64,000 bases of DNA. It comes from Pseudomonas putida. GTDB lineage: Bacteria; Pseudomonadota; Gammaproteobacteria; Pseudomonadales; Pseudomonadaceae. Under the pieces are notes generated by a model that searched no databases, had not been told where the DNA came from, and saw nothing but the letters and a program-made list of their open reading frames with translations. The stretch is taken from contig NZ_CP039371.1 in assembly GCF_005080685.1 (NCBI RefSeq), positions 744,001 through 808,000 on the forward strand, written 5' to 3'. The position numbers and the translations under genes were made by a program. Positions 52,307 to 62,024 of the stretch are shown here, in pieces (positions within the stretch are counted from its first letter, which is position 1; each line of letters opens with the position of its first letter).

Positions 52307-52429
52307 GACTACTCTCCAAGGGGGGCCGGGCGATTTCCCGGCTCCCTGGGAGCGTGCTGCAGGCCTGAGTCCACAGGCAGCGTGAAAAGGTTCTAGGAGA
52401 GGCTGCCCGGCGCAGCCCCAACGCCTACC

Positions 52430-53671
52430 TCACCCCGCCTTGGCCTGAGGCACCTGCACCACCACCTTCGCCAAGCTATCTCCCACCTGCTCCTCCACCT
52501 TCGACACGATATACGCCCCAATCGGAATCGCCGAAGTGGCCGCCGGCGACGGTGCGTTGCACACGTTCACGCTGCGGGCGGTGTTGACGAACAGGAAGTC
52601 GTCGATGAGCTTGCCTTCATTGGACACCGCCTGGGCCCGCACGCCAGCAGGGTAGGGCTTGAGGTCTTCCTTGCGCAGGCTCGGGCAGTACTTCTGCACA
52701 GTCTTGAGATAACCGCCCTTGAACAGCGAGTTCTTCATCTCGCTCAGGCCCGGGCGCAGGTTGTCCTTGAGCACCTTGCGAATGCCCTTGTGGCCGAGCA
52801 TGCCGGCAAGGTCCGACAACGAAACGTCGGACTTGCGATAACCCTCGCGCTTCATCGCCAGCACCGCGTTCGGCCCCACCGTGACCGTGCCGTCGATCAT
52901 CCGCGTCAGGTGCACGCCGAGGAACGGCATCGACGGGTCCGGAATCGGGTAGATCAGGTGGTTGACGATCTGGTTGTGCTGCGGCGGCAGCAGGTAGTAC
53001 TCGCCACGGAACGGGCAGATGGTGAAGCCCGGCTCGACGCCCAGCATGCGTACCACGCGGTCGGCCATCAGCCCGGAACAGGACACCAGGTAGCGGGTGG
53101 TGTAGGTATCGCCCGCGGTCTGCACCACGATCGAGTCCGCCCGCTCGGTCAGGGCCGTGACCTCGCTGCCGAAGACGATGGTGCCGCCTTTCTTCTGGAA
53201 CTCCTTGGCCATCTGGGCGGTGATCTCGGCGTAGCTGACGATGCCGCTGGAGGGCACGAAGATGCCGCCCAGGCCGACGATGTTCGGCTCGCGCTCGCGC
53301 AGCTCGCCAGCGCTCAGCCAGTGGCGCTCCAGGCCGTTGGCCGCGGTGCGCTCCCACAGGGCGCGCATGCGCTCCATTTCCAGTTCGTTGGTGGCCACCA
53401 GCAGCTTGCCGCACTCATCGTAACGAATGCCGTGCTCATCGCAGAAGCGCTTGGTGGCGATGTTGCCCTGCAGGCAGAACTTGGCCTTGAGGCTGCCGGG
53501 GGTGTAGTACACGCCGGCATGGATCACGCCGCTGTTGTGGCCGGTCTGGTGCTGGGCCGGGCCGCTTTCTTTCTCCAGCACGAGCATGCGTGCCCCTGGA
53601 TAGCGGTCCGCCAGCTGCATGGCAGTGGACATGCCGACAATGCCGCCACCGATGATCACGAAATCGTACAT
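52430..53671 (-). CDS. lhgO: L-2-hydroxyglutarate oxidase
   Basis: A 413-residue FAD enzyme that oxidises L-2-hydroxyglutarate to 2-oxoglutarate and passes electrons to the quinone pool. An N-terminal GxGxxG dinucleotide site (FVIIGGGIVGMSTAMQLA) is followed by LVLEKESGPAQHQTGHNSGVIHAGVYY, the family signature. The C-terminal FAD-contact region includes NAPSPAATSAIPIGAYI. It starts behind AGGGAACAGACTC. It lies directly downstream of csiD and together they convert glutarate to 2-oxoglutarate, the late lysine pathway. A perfect hairpin (53694-53715) separates the two genes. Confidence 0.93.
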   Translation of the reverse strand: MYDFVIIGGGIVGMSTAMQLADRYPGARMLVLEKESGPAQHQTGHNSGVIHAGVYYTPGSLKAKFCLQGNIATKRFCDEHGIRYDECGKLLVATNELEMERMRALWERTAANGLERHWLSAGELREREPNIVGLGGIFVPSSGIVSYAEITAQMAKEFQKKGGTIVFGSEVTALTERADSIVVQTAGDTYTTRYLVSCSGLMADRVVRMLGVEPGFTICPFRGEYYLLPPQHNQIVNHLIYPIPDPSMPFLGVHLTRMIDGTVTVGPNAVLAMKREGYRKSDVSLSDLAGMLGHKGIRKVLKDNLRPGLSEMKNSLFKGGYLKTVQKYCPSLRKEDLKPYPAGVRAQAVSNEGKLIDDFLFVNTARSVNVCNAPSPAATSAIPIGAYIVSKVEEQVGDSLAKVVVQVPQAKAG

Positions 53672-53693
53672 GAGTCTGTTCCCTCGAAACGAA

Positions 53694-53715
53694 AGCGACC
53701 GGAAATCCGGTCGCT
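53694..53715. terminator. hairpin between csiD and lhgO
   Basis: AGCGACCGGA and TCCGGTCGCT form a 10-bp stem. There is no T-run on the minus strand, so it may be a processing or stability element or partial attenuator rather than a full terminator. Confidence 0.5.
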
Positions 53716-53728
53716 GTCGTGTCGCGTA

Positions 53729-54715
53729 TCAGTTGGAGGTCTGGCCGCGGTGGTGCTGCATTTTCGGGAAGCTGAAGTAGCCACGCTGGCGCATCAGTTC
53801 GCGACGCAGGCCCGGGTGGGCGGTGAAGCGGTCGCGGCCGTGCAGCCAGAACAGGTTGTTGATCAGCAGGAACGAGCCCACCGGCACCGGGATCGAGACC
53901 TTGGTCGAGCTGCCTTCCAGCGACTCGCCGAGCTGGAACAGCCAGGTGCCTTCCTCGTAGTTTTCCGGCTGCACGAACTGGTCGATGTAGCGCATGGTCG
54001 GGCGGCCGGCGGCGTCGGTGTCGAACACCGCGTGGAACACGTCTTCGCGGGTGTTCTTGCTGGGCGGCGCGGTCCAGCGCATCACGCGGCGGGCCAGCGG
54101 GTGCTTGTAGTAGGTGTCGAGTTCGGTCCAGTCGTCCAGGTGCTGCAGCAGCGAGTTGCCGCCTTCCATGTTCTGCTCGTCGATCTTCATCATCAGCACG
54201 TAGTCGGTGATCTGGTTGACGAAGGTGCCGTCGTTGTGGAGCTCCATGACGCGGTGCGGCTGGCGCAGGTAGCTGTCGGAATTGTCGACGTTCTCGACCA
54301 CGAAGCGGGCATAGAACTGGCCGCTCATGGCATCGAAGTTCGAGCGGCCCAGCAGGTGGGCAACGGCGGTCGACAGTTTCACCATGTCTTCGGCCTGGCT
54401 CACATCATCCAGGCCTTCCGGCACCACCAGCAGGCCGCCGGTGCTGCGATCGAGCAGGGTGTTGATGATGACCGGGCGCAGGGTGCCCTGGCAGATGTCA
54501 TCGAGGATCTTGCCGACCTGGAAGCGCAGGAACGACTTGTACTCCAGCGCCTGTACCGGCCATTGCGCCACTGCCGCGACGAACGCGTCCACCGTGGCTT
54601 TCGGGAAGCGCAGTTCCAGCAGGCGGTCGGACTGTTCGGTGGCCTGCAGGGTGAAGCCTTGCAGGGCGACGGGCTGGGGAACGGTAGGTGCGTCGATCTG
54701 GGTGAAAGCGTTCAT
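53729..54715 (-). CDS. csiD: glutarate 2-hydroxylase (CsiD/GlaH)
   Basis: A 328-residue Fe(II)/2-oxoglutarate dioxygenase that hydroxylates glutarate to L-2-hydroxyglutarate. Iron ligands are His and Asp in [12 protein letters not shown] and the distal His in [12 protein letters not shown]. The Arg that holds 2-oxoglutarate is in the following [13 protein letters not shown]. The conserved [34 protein letters not shown] segment marks the CsiD branch. AGGAG precedes the ATG. It is transcribed with lhgO, away from the regulator gene at 54897, with a palindromic operator between. Confidence 0.93.
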   Translation of the reverse strand: MNAFTQIDAPTVPQPVALQGFTLQATEQSDRLLELRFPKATVDAFVAAVAQWPVQALEYKSFLRFQVGKILDDICQGTLRPVIINTLLDRSTGGLLVVPEGLDDVSQAEDMVKLSTAVAHLLGRSNFDAMSGQFYARFVVENVDNSDSYLRQPHRVMELHNDGTFVNQITDYVLMMKIDEQNMEGGNSLLQHLDDWTELDTYYKHPLARRVMRWTAPPSKNTREDVFHAVFDTDAAGRPTMRYIDQFVQPENYEEGTWLFQLGESLEGSSTKVSIPVPVGSFLLINNLFWLHGRDRFTAHPGLRRELMRQRGYFSFPKMQHHRGQTSN

Positions 54716-54791
54716 GGCGACTCCTGGGGTGCCGGTACTGAATGGGGTGTGGTGCGGCTGTGAGTGGAAATTATCGTCACTTATGCAAAAT

Positions 54792-54835
54792 GTCTACATT
54801 TTTAAATTATGTATTTAAAAATAGGGTTCGTAGAC
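54792..54835. promoter_or_regulatory. palindromic operator region of the csiD divergent promoter
   Basis: A perfect ATTTTTAAAT-TATGT-ATTTAAAAAT palindrome (54798-54822) is enclosed by GTCTAC (54792) and its inverse GTAGAC (54830). It is the only AT-rich stretch between csiD and the GntR gene, a likely binding site for that regulator. Confidence 0.6.
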
Positions 54836-54896
54836 GCAAAGCCGGTCTAGCGCCATTTCCGGTATGATCGGCGGTATCTCGCAATGGATTCCCCGT

Positions 54897-55589
54897 ATGG
54901 ATGACCTTTCTCTGGCTGAACCCGCATCGGATGCCGCCTACGCGCGCTTGAAGGCCGACATCCTCCAAGGCGCCTATCGGCCGGGTGAAAAGCTGTTGAT
55001 GAGCAGCCTCAAGGAGCGCTACGCGCTGGGCGTTGGCCCGATGCGCGAGGTGCTGGCGCGGCTGGTCGCCGAGCGTCTGGTGAGTTCGGTCAACCAGAAG
55101 GGTTACCGCGTGGCGAGCATGTCGCTGGAAGAGATGCGCGACGTGTACGAGGCGCGGGCGCATCTCGAAGCGATGATCGTCGGCTTGGCCGTCGAGCGCG
55201 GCGACGAGGCCTGGGAGGCCTCGATCATCGCCCGCTCGCATACGTTGTCGAAGGTGGTCGAGTTGCACACGCCCCAGGAAATGGTCGAGATCTGGGACGC
55301 CCGGCACAAGGCGTTCCACAGTGCCATCGCCAGCGGTTGCGGGTCCAAGAGCCTGCTGCAGGCCCGGGCCTTTCTCCAGGACCAGGCCGAGCGCTACCGC
55401 CAGATCTGGCTCAAGCGCACGGTGCTATCGGAAGATGCGCTGCGCCTCAAGCGCGCCGAGCATGCCGAGCTGGTCGAGGCGATCATCGGGCGCGACGCCG
55501 ACAAGGCCAGCAGGATGATGCTCGATCACCTGCTGACGCCGGTGCCGATCATCGAGCAGATCATCGAGCGCGAACAGGGTCTCTTGTAG
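54897..55589 (+). CDS. GntR/FadR-family regulator of glutarate use (CsiR/GlaR-like)
   Basis: A 230-residue GntR-type repressor. The winged helix covers residues 10-70, with AYARLKADILQGAYRPGEKLLMSSLKERY and VGPMREVLARLVAERLV. An FCD effector domain follows (DVYEARAHLEAMIVGLAVERG, WDARHKAFHSAIASGCGS, EHAELVEAIIGRD) with the Asp/His residues of its metal site. The ATG at 54897 fits the domain start; an upstream start (54864) would add an unrelated stretch. Divergence from csiD and the FCD type match CsiR, which releases csiD when glutarate accumulates. Confidence 0.85.
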   Translation: MDDLSLAEPASDAAYARLKADILQGAYRPGEKLLMSSLKERYALGVGPMREVLARLVAERLVSSVNQKGYRVASMSLEEMRDVYEARAHLEAMIVGLAVERGDEAWEASIIARSHTLSKVVELHTPQEMVEIWDARHKAFHSAIASGCGSKSLLQARAFLQDQAERYRQIWLKRTVLSEDALRLKRAEHAELVEAIIGRDADKASRMMLDHLLTPVPIIEQIIEREQGLL

Positions 55590-55599
55590 AGGCCCAGCC

Positions 55600-56955
55600 T
55601 CAACCTTCGGCCAGCAGGTGCTCGAGGTAGTGGATGTTCACGCCACCCTCGGCGAACCCCGAATCGCGGGTCAGCCGGCGATGCAGCGGCACGTTGGTCT
55701 TGATGCCCTCGACGACGATCTCTTCCAGCGCATTGCGCATGCGCGCCATGGCCGCCGCGCGGGTCGGCCCGTGGCTGATGACCTTGCCGATCAACGAGTC
55801 GTAGTTGGCCGGGACGCGGTAGCCGCTGTACAGGTGCGAGTCGACGCGAATGCCGTTGCCGCCCGGGGCGTGAAACTGCTTCACCTGGCCCGGGCAGGGC
55901 ATGAAGGTGTCGGGGTCCTCGGCGTTGATCCGGCACTCGAAGGCATGGCCCTGGACCTTGACCTGCTCCTGGCGGATGGTCAACCGGTTGCCGGCGGCGA
56001 TGCTGAGCATCTCGGCGACGATGTCCACGCCTGTGATCATCTCGGTCACCGGGTGCTCGACCTGTACCCGGGTGTTCATCTCGATGAAGTAGAAACGCCC
56101 ATCCTCGTACAGGAACTCGAAGGTGCCTGCGCCGCGATAGCCGATCTCGATGCAGGCCTGCACGCAGCGCTGCAGCACCTCGGCGCGGGCCTGTTCGTCG
56201 AGCTCGGGGGCGGGGGCTTCTTCCAGCACCTTCTGGTGGCGGCGTTGCAACGAGCAGTCGCGGTCGTACAGGTGAATGGCGTTGCCCTGGCCGTCCGACA
56301 GCACCTGCACCTCGACGTGACGCGGGTTGCCGAGGAATTTCTCCAGGTAGACCATCGGGTTGCCGAACGCCGCGCCGGCTTCGGTGCGGGTCAGCTTGGC
56401 CGACTTGATCAGGTCTTCCTCGCGGTGCACCACGCGCATGCCACGGCCACCACCGCCACCGGCGGCCTTGATGATCACCGGGTAGCCGACCTCGCGGGCG
56501 ATGGCCAGCGCCGCTCGCTCATCCTCGGGCAGCGGGCCGTCGGAGCCGGGCACCGTCGGCACGCCGGCACGCTTCATGGCGTGCTTTGCCGAGACCTTGT
56601 CGCCCATCAGGCGGATGGTGTCGGCGCTCGGCCCGATGAAGGCGAAGCCCGAGCGTTCCACCTGCTCGGCGAAGTCGGCGTTCTCGGCCAAGAAGCCATA
56701 GCCTGGGTGGATCGCCGTGGCCCCGGTGACCTCGGCCGCGGCGATGATCGCCGGCACGCTGAGGTAGGACTGCGCCGACGGCGCCGGGCCGATGCACACG
56801 GTCTCGTCGGCCAGCCCCAGGTGCATCAGTTCGCTGTCGGCGGTGGAATACACGGCGACGGTCTTGATGCCCAGTTCCTTGCAGGCTCGTAGGATGCGCA
56901 AGGCGATTTCGCCACGGTTGGCGATGAGCACCTTGTGCAGGGTTTTATGCGCCAT
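55600..56955 (-). CDS. accC: acetyl-CoA carboxylase-type biotin carboxylase (AccC)
   Basis: A 451-residue biotin carboxylase with an ATP-grasp fold. The N-terminus [22 protein letters not shown], the biotin-carboxylase signature [11 protein letters not shown], and the catalytic [22 protein letters not shown] are all present. It transfers carbonate to biotin on a carrier protein. It lies 9 bases after accB and is the last gene of the pxp operon. A housekeeping accBC pair usually sits elsewhere, so this is likely a dedicated second copy. Confidence 0.88.
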   Translation of the reverse strand: MAHKTLHKVLIANRGEIALRILRACKELGIKTVAVYSTADSELMHLGLADETVCIGPAPSAQSYLSVPAIIAAAEVTGATAIHPGYGFLAENADFAEQVERSGFAFIGPSADTIRLMGDKVSAKHAMKRAGVPTVPGSDGPLPEDERAALAIAREVGYPVIIKAAGGGGGRGMRVVHREEDLIKSAKLTRTEAGAAFGNPMVYLEKFLGNPRHVEVQVLSDGQGNAIHLYDRDCSLQRRHQKVLEEAPAPELDEQARAEVLQRCVQACIEIGYRGAGTFEFLYEDGRFYFIEMNTRVQVEHPVTEMITGVDIVAEMLSIAAGNRLTIRQEQVKVQGHAFECRINAEDPDTFMPCPGQVKQFHAPGGNGIRVDSHLYSGYRVPANYDSLIGKVISHGPTRAAAMARMRNALEEIVVEGIKTNVPLHRRLTRDSGFAEGGVNIHYLEHLLAEG

Positions 56956-56964
56956 GCTCAGGCC

Positions 56965-57408
56965 TCACAGAATGGAAAACAGGGGCTGGTTGAACTCGAC
57001 CGGCTGGCCGTCCTCGACCAGGATCGACTCGAGGGTGCCGCTGGCGTGGGCCTCGACATGGTTCATCATCTTCATCGCTTCGATGATGCACAGGGTGTCG
57101 CCCTTGCGTACCACCTGGCCGACCTCGGCGAACACCGGCGCCTCGGGCGAGCCTTTGCGGTAGAAGGTGCCGACCATCGGCGCGAGCAGGGTATTGCCCT
57201 TGAGCCGGGGATGTTCGGGGGCGCTTTGCTCGGCAGCCGCAGCCACGGGGACGGCGCCTGTGGCGCCACTGTGCAAGTGCTGGATCGGCGTCTTGTTGTG
57301 GCGGCTGACGCGGATGCTGCTGTCGCCTTCCTTGATTTCCAGTTCGTCGACGTCGGACTTTTCAAGAATGGCGATCAGGGTGTTGAGTTTGTCGATATCC
57401 ATGGGCAT
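56965..57408 (-). CDS. accB: biotin carboxyl carrier protein (AccB-like)
   Basis: A 147-residue carrier. A flexible Ala/Pro-rich linker ([18 protein letters not shown]) precedes a biotinyl domain with [38 protein letters not shown], where the biotin Lys is in EAMKM. Two starts are possible (57408 and 57402). It sits 27 bases after pxpA and just before accC, in the order accB-accC. It probably serves the adjacent carboxylase in the same operon. Confidence 0.88.
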   Translation of the reverse strand: MPMDIDKLNTLIAILEKSDVDELEIKEGDSSIRVSRHNKTPIQHLHSGATGAVPVAAAAEQSAPEHPRLKGNTLLAPMVGTFYRKGSPEAPVFAEVGQVVRKGDTLCIIEAMKMMNHVEAHASGTLESILVEDGQPVEFNQPLFSIL

Positions 57409-57435
57409 TGGTTCTACGTAATGAGGGGAGGGCTA

Positions 57436-58200
57436 TCAGGCGGCGCGCGGGGCGCGCACGTTCACGCCCTCGCGGGTCAGGGCCTGGCGGATGGCGCGGG
57501 CGAAGGCGGCGGCACCGGGCTGGTCGCCATGGATGCACAGGGTGTCGGCGCGCACCGGCACCCGGGTGCCGTCGACGGCCACCACGTGGCCTTCGCGCAG
57601 CATGCACAGCATCTGGGCGACCGCCTGCTCGGCGTCGGTGATCATCGCGTTGGCCTGGCCACGCGGGGTCAGCGTGCCGTCCGCCTGGTAGGTGCGGTCG
57701 GCGAACACTTCGTGGCGCACCTTCAGGCCCAGCGCTTCGCCGGCGTCGGTCAGCGTGCTGTTGGCCAGGCCATACAGGTAAAGGTTTGGGTCGAAGTCGC
57801 GCACGGCTTCGCAGATGGCGCGGGCCAGGGCCGGATCGGCGGCTGCCTGGTTGTACAGCGCGCCATGGGGTTTGACGTGCTGCAGGGGGGTACCCTGGGC
57901 CGTGGCGAAGCCACTCAGAGCGCCCACCTGGTACAGCACGCATTCGTAGGCTTCGTCCGGGCTCAGGCTCATCTTGCGTCGGCCGAAGCCTTGCAGGTCG
58001 GGGAAGCTGGGATGGGCGCCGACCGCGACCCCGGCCGCGACCGCCGCCGCCACGGTCTGGCGCATGATGCGCGGGTCGCCGGCATGAAAGCCGCAGGCGA
58101 TGTTGGCGGAGGTGATCTGCGCCAGCACCGCCTGGTCATCGCCCAGCCGGTAAAGGCCGAAGCCTTCGCCCAGGTCGCTGTTGAAATCGATCTCAGGCAT
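57436..58200 (-). CDS. pxpA: 5-oxoprolinase subunit A (LamB/YcsF family)
   Basis: A 254-residue LamB/YcsF protein with the signature DFNSDLGEGFGLYRLGDD, NIACGFHAGDP and GVAVGAHPSFPDLQGFGRR at the N-terminus, typical of PxpA. With PxpB and PxpC it forms the bacterial ATP-dependent 5-oxoprolinase that opens 5-oxoproline to glutamate. It overlaps pxpC by 8 bases, so translation is coupled. Confidence 0.9.
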   Translation of the reverse strand: MPEIDFNSDLGEGFGLYRLGDDQAVLAQITSANIACGFHAGDPRIMRQTVAAAVAAGVAVGAHPSFPDLQGFGRRKMSLSPDEAYECVLYQVGALSGFATAQGTPLQHVKPHGALYNQAAADPALARAICEAVRDFDPNLYLYGLANSTLTDAGEALGLKVRHEVFADRTYQADGTLTPRGQANAMITDAEQAVAQMLCMLREGHVVAVDGTRVPVRADTLCIHGDQPGAAAFARAIRQALTREGVNVRAPRAA

Positions 58201-59137
58201 GCGCGTGCTCCAGTTGCGCCAGCATCCGCGCGCGCTTCACCGCCAGTTGCTGGGCATTGGCCAGGGTAGTGAGCTCGAAGCGCACGGTTTCGCCGGGCAA
58301 GCGTTGCGCCAGCAGCGGCAGGTCGACGCTGATGACATTGGCGATGCGCGGGTAGCCGCCGGTGGTCTGGCGATCGGCCATGAGCACGATGGGCTGGCCG
58401 TTGGGCGGCACCTGCACGGTGCCGAAGGCCACGGCCTCGGAGAGCAGCTCCAGCGGCTGACGCAGGTCCAGGGCCGGCCCTTGCAGGCGGTAGCCCATGC
58501 GCTCGGAGTCGTTGCCGATGGTGTATTCGGCGTTCAGCAGGTGCGCGTGCGCCTCGTCGCTGAAGTGCTGCCACTCGCTGCCGGGCACCACGCGGATCGG
58601 GGCGTCGGCCTCGCGTTCGAGCATGCGGTTCAGCCTGGTGGGCAGCACGATGCGCGGGGCATTGCGAAAGCTCGAGGCGAAGCCCAACCGGTCGCCGGCC
58701 ACCAAGGCCCGACCGAGTACGCCGTCATAGGCGCCGCGGCGGTAGGTGCTGACGCTGCCGAGTACAGGCGCGGCGCTGAAACCGCCGGCCACCGCCAGGT
58801 AGGCGCGGGCGCCGGCCTTGCGTTGGGCGAATGCCAGCAGCGAGCCCGGCTTGACCCGCACCGCCTGATTGGGCAGCAGCGGCTGGCCGTCGAGGCTGGC
58901 GCCAAGGTCGGCACCGGCCAGGGCGATCAGCGCGCCGGCATCGAAGCGCAGGGTTGGCCCTTGCAGGGTCAGTTCCAGGGTACCAAGGCCCAGCGGGTTG
59001 CCCACCAGCAGGTTGGCCAGTTGCTGGGCCAGGGCGTCCATCGGCCCGTTCACCGGCACGCCGATGTGTTGGTGGCCGGTGCGCCCGGCGTCCTGGAACG
59101 TGGTGCAGAGGCCTGGTTTGAGTACGACGAGGCTCAT
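58193..59137 (-). CDS. pxpC: 5-oxoprolinase subunit C (biotin-dependent carboxyltransferase-like)
   Basis: A 314-residue PxpC/allophanate-hydrolase-2-like protein: MSLVVLKPGLCTTFQDAGRTGHQHIGVPVNGPMD at the start, LELTLQGPTLRFDAGALIALAGADLGA and a later SERMGYRLQGPAL. ATG 59137 overlaps the pxpB stop (ATGA); a longer in-frame start at 59452 would lie inside pxpB and has no support. It forms the catalytic complex with pxpB. Confidence 0.9.
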   Translation of the reverse strand: MSLVVLKPGLCTTFQDAGRTGHQHIGVPVNGPMDALAQQLANLLVGNPLGLGTLELTLQGPTLRFDAGALIALAGADLGASLDGQPLLPNQAVRVKPGSLLAFAQRKAGARAYLAVAGGFSAAPVLGSVSTYRRGAYDGVLGRALVAGDRLGFASSFRNAPRIVLPTRLNRMLEREADAPIRVVPGSEWQHFSDEAHAHLLNAEYTIGNDSERMGYRLQGPALDLRQPLELLSEAVAFGTVQVPPNGQPIVLMADRQTTGGYPRIANVISVDLPLLAQRLPGETVRFELTTLANAQQLAVKRARMLAQLEHAHA

Positions 59138-59898
59138 CGTGTGTGCTCCTGTTCCGACAACGAGGCGAACTGCCTGGGTTCGATCGGCACAAAACGCACC
59201 TTGTCGCTGCTGTGCAGCAGGCAGGGCTCGGCGCGGTAGGCGTCGAACATCCTCAGCGGCGTGCGGCCGATCAGGTTCCAGCCGCCTGGCAGCTCCAGCG
59301 GGTAGATCACCGATTGGCGGTTGGCCAGGCCGATGCTGCCCGCCGCCACTTGGGTGCGGGGGCTTTTCCGGCGCTGCGGGTCGAGGCGTTCGTCGAGCAC
59401 GCCGATGTAGGGATGGCCGGGGGCGAAGCCGACCATCAGCACGTCCAGCCACTGGCCGCTGTGCAGGTCGATCAGCGCCTGCGGCGTGAGGCCCAGGCCC
59501 CGTGCGACCTCGTCGAGGTCAGGGCCGTGTTCGCCGCCGTAGCACACCGGTATCTCGATCAGCCTGGGCTCGCTGGCCTGGGTGTCGTCGGCCTGGCGCA
59601 GTACCGCTTCGAGGTGCGCCGCGAGGGCTTCGTAGGGGCTTTCGTCGCCTTGGCAGGCGATCTGCTCGGGGCGGTAGTGAATGCCCAGCGACACCATGGC
59701 CGGCACGATGTCGGTAATGCCCGGCAGCAGCCCTTGCCTGGCCGCTGCATCGAGTTGCCTGGCGCAGCGTGCGACCAGGCGGTTGCGCTCGGCACTGAGC
59801 ACAGCGCCGAAGTTCAGGACCAGGCAGCTGTCCCCAGCGGGCGACAGCGTCCAGGCCTGGACGCTGTCCAGGGGTTCTACGGGTTTCAACATGTTCAT
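59134..59898 (-). CDS. pxpB: 5-oxoprolinase subunit B (PxpB, allophanate-hydrolase-1-like)
   Basis: A 254-residue PxpB. It contains VLNFGAVLSAERNRLVARCARQL, IPVCYGGEHGPDLDEVARGLGLT, MVGFAPGHPYIGVLDERL and the GGWNLIGRTPLRMFDAYR motif of the family. It begins behind AGGTAAACGAG, 22 bases after the transporter. First enzyme gene of the operon, overlapping pxpC by 4 bases. Confidence 0.9.
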   Translation of the reverse strand: MNMLKPVEPLDSVQAWTLSPAGDSCLVLNFGAVLSAERNRLVARCARQLDAAARQGLLPGITDIVPAMVSLGIHYRPEQIACQGDESPYEALAAHLEAVLRQADDTQASEPRLIEIPVCYGGEHGPDLDEVARGLGLTPQALIDLHSGQWLDVLMVGFAPGHPYIGVLDERLDPQRRKSPRTQVAAGSIGLANRQSVIYPLELPGGWNLIGRTPLRMFDAYRAEPCLLHSSDKVRFVPIEPRQFASLSEQEHTR

Positions 59899-59920
59899 CT
59901 CGTTTACCTCGGTGCGCGCG

Positions 59921-61267
59921 TCAGCGCTCGAGCTGGTGCCCTGCGGTTTCCTTGAGGAACAGCAGCGACAGCAGGCTCAGTGCCGCGGCACCGGCCAGGA
60001 AGTAGCCAGGCATCAGCAGGTTGCCGGTGGCCCCGATCAACGCCGATGACAGGTACGGCGCCAGGCCGCCACCCATGATCGCGCCCAGGTTGATGGCGAT
60101 CGCCATGCCGGTGTAGCGCACCCGGGTCGGGAACTGTTCGGCATAGGTCGGGTAGCCCACCGACTGGATGATCGGCATCGGCAAAGTCGCCACCAGCAGC
60201 GCCAGGGCAGCCATCCAGATCGACGCACCGTTCATCAGCATCATCATCGGCACCACCAGCACGATGTAGCCGGTGAAGCCGATGGCCAAGGTACGCCGGC
60301 GCCCGAGGCGATCGGACACGCCACCCCAGAACGGCATCATCGCGGCCACCAGGAAGCTGATGCTGGCGATGGTCCAGTAGACGTGGGTCTTGTCGAACTT
60401 CAGGTACGTGGTCAGGTAGATGTTCATGAACACGATGCCGATGAAGTAGCCGACGTTCTGGCCGAAGGCCAAAATCACCACGCGCACCACCTTGCCCAGG
60501 TGCTGGCTCATGACCTCGCGCACCGGCGCGGCAGGTGGCTTGTCCTTTTTCAGAAAGGCCTGGTACTCGGGGGTTTCCTCGACGTTGTGGCGCATCTTGC
60601 AGGACAGGATCACCAGCGGCACGCAGAGGAAGAACGGCACGCGCCAGCCCCACTCCTGCAGCGCCTCGGGGCTCAGCAGCAGGGTGATCACGCCGCACAC
60701 GCAGGCGGCGGTACCACCACCGAGCGCCACGCCCACCGGGGTGAAGGCGCCGAAGAAGCCGCGCCGGTGGGCAGGCGAGGATTCGGCGACGAAGGCCGCC
60801 GCACCGACCACTTCGGCTCCGGCGAAGAAGCCCTGGGCGAGGCGGATCATGACCAGCAGGATCGGCGCCAGGATGCCGGCCTGCGCCGCTGTCGGCAGGA
60901 AGCCGATCAGGGCGGTGGCCAGGCCCATGCCGATCACCGTGGTGAGCAGCACGGCGCGACGGCCAATGCGATCGCCCAGGCGGCCGAGCACGATACCGCC
61001 CAGCGGGCGGGTCAGGAATGCGCTGCCGAATACCGCCAGGGAGGCGAGCAGCGCGGCGGCTGGATTGTCACCGGGGAAGAACAGCGGCGCGATGACGGCG
61101 GCCATGTAGCCATAGACGCCAAACTCGTAGTACTCGACGGCGGTACCGGTAGCTGCGGCGACGGCTGCCCTTCGGCTGACCGAACGGCTATCGCTGGAGA
61201 GGGGGGCTGCAACAGGGGAAGGCGCAGGCACGGAGCCCGGGCCCTCTGGGGCTAGTACGCGAGACAT
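59921..61267 (-). CDS. MFS transporter, metabolite:proton symporter (MHS) type
   Basis: A 448-residue, 12-helix carrier. The MHS pattern includes EYYEFGVYGYMAAVIAPLFFPG in helix 1, GRLGDRIGRR in the loop after helix 2 and a second-half GVSDRLGRRRTLAIGF loop. It should take up an organic acid or amino-acid derivative with protons. Its place as first gene of the operon with pxpBCA suggests 5-oxoproline (pyroglutamate) or a related compound as substrate; this is inference. A Ser/Pro-rich 30-residue tail precedes helix 1. Confidence 0.85.
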   Translation of the reverse strand: MSRVLAPEGPGSVPAPSPVAAPLSSDSRSVSRRAAVAAATGTAVEYYEFGVYGYMAAVIAPLFFPGDNPAAALLASLAVFGSAFLTRPLGGIVLGRLGDRIGRRAVLLTTVIGMGLATALIGFLPTAAQAGILAPILLVMIRLAQGFFAGAEVVGAAAFVAESSPAHRRGFFGAFTPVGVALGGGTAACVCGVITLLLSPEALQEWGWRVPFFLCVPLVILSCKMRHNVEETPEYQAFLKKDKPPAAPVREVMSQHLGKVVRVVILAFGQNVGYFIGIVFMNIYLTTYLKFDKTHVYWTIASISFLVAAMMPFWGGVSDRLGRRRTLAIGFTGYIVLVVPMMMLMNGASIWMAALALLVATLPMPIIQSVGYPTYAEQFPTRVRYTGMAIAINLGAIMGGGLAPYLSSALIGATGNLLMPGYFLAGAAALSLLSLLFLKETAGHQLER

Positions 61268-61450
61268 AAATCACCATTCACGGAACCAACGGATTGTTAG
61301 TAAGGCGATCAGAGCCGCCTGTTTTTATGTGTTTGCACGTGGCAAACCGGTTGTGATGGGCAGTAAGCAAGGCAGCGCAGTGCACGGCTGCGCGGTGTTT
61401 TTTCTTTTAGGTCTACGGCGCCGACTACTGATTCGGCGCCGCGTGGTCGG

Positions 61451-61876
61451 TCACTTGGCGAACAGCTGGCTCATGTCCTTGAAGGCCTTGAACTCCAGGG
61501 CATTGCCGCAGGGGTCGAAGAGGAACATGGTGGCCTGCTCGCCGACCTGGCCCTTGAAGCGCACGTAGGGCTCGATGACGAACTTGGTTTCGCGGGCCTG
61601 CAGGCGGTCGGCCAGGGCTTCCCACTCGTCCCAGCTGAGGATGATGCCGAAGTGCGGCACCGGCACGTCGTGGCCGTCCACGGCGTTGGTGTGGGCCGAC
61701 TCCTGGCTGGCGGTCTTGGGTTGTTCGTGGATGACCAACTGGTGGCCATAGAAATCGAAGTCGACCCAGTGGGTGCTGGAGCGGCCTTCGGCCAGGCCGA
61801 ACAGGTCACCGTAGAAGGCGCGAGCGGCCGGGAGGTCGTATACAGGGATTGCCAGGTGGAAAGGGGAGAGGCTCAT
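61451..61876 (-). CDS. VOC-family (glyoxalase-like) protein
   Basis: A 141-residue vicinal-oxygen-chelate protein. The first motif [23 protein letters not shown] carries a metal-binding His, and the end [16 protein letters not shown] carries the Glu. The middle ([17 protein letters not shown]) supplies the second His. The ATG at 61876 was chosen because the domain begins there and GGAG precedes it; the long upstream extension is from another frame. It is divergent from the LysR gene at 62025. Confidence 0.85.
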   Translation of the reverse strand: MSLSPFHLAIPVYDLPAARAFYGDLFGLAEGRSSTHWVDFDFYGHQLVIHEQPKTASQESAHTNAVDGHDVPVPHFGIILSWDEWEALADRLQARETKFVIEPYVRFKGQVGEQATMFLFDPCGNALEFKAFKDMSQLFAK

Positions 61877-62024
61877 CAGTGGGGCTCCAGTCTTGTCGTT
61901 TTGATGAGGCGCTCGGGGCCGGTCGGATTCGGCCAGGTGCCCTACGCCTTGGAGCCATCTTAGGGGTAGCCGACAAACAAAAAAAACAATATATTTTTTT
62001 GAAATACACAAAGAAAATTTATCA

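Noticed and set aside
52790..54763. 657-codon plus-strand frame opposite lhgO and csiD
   Set aside because: Antisense shadow of two clear enzymes; no domain in it.
55618..58269. Long plus-strand frames opposite accC, accB and pxpA
   Set aside because: Same cause: GC-skewed third positions keep the reverse frame open.
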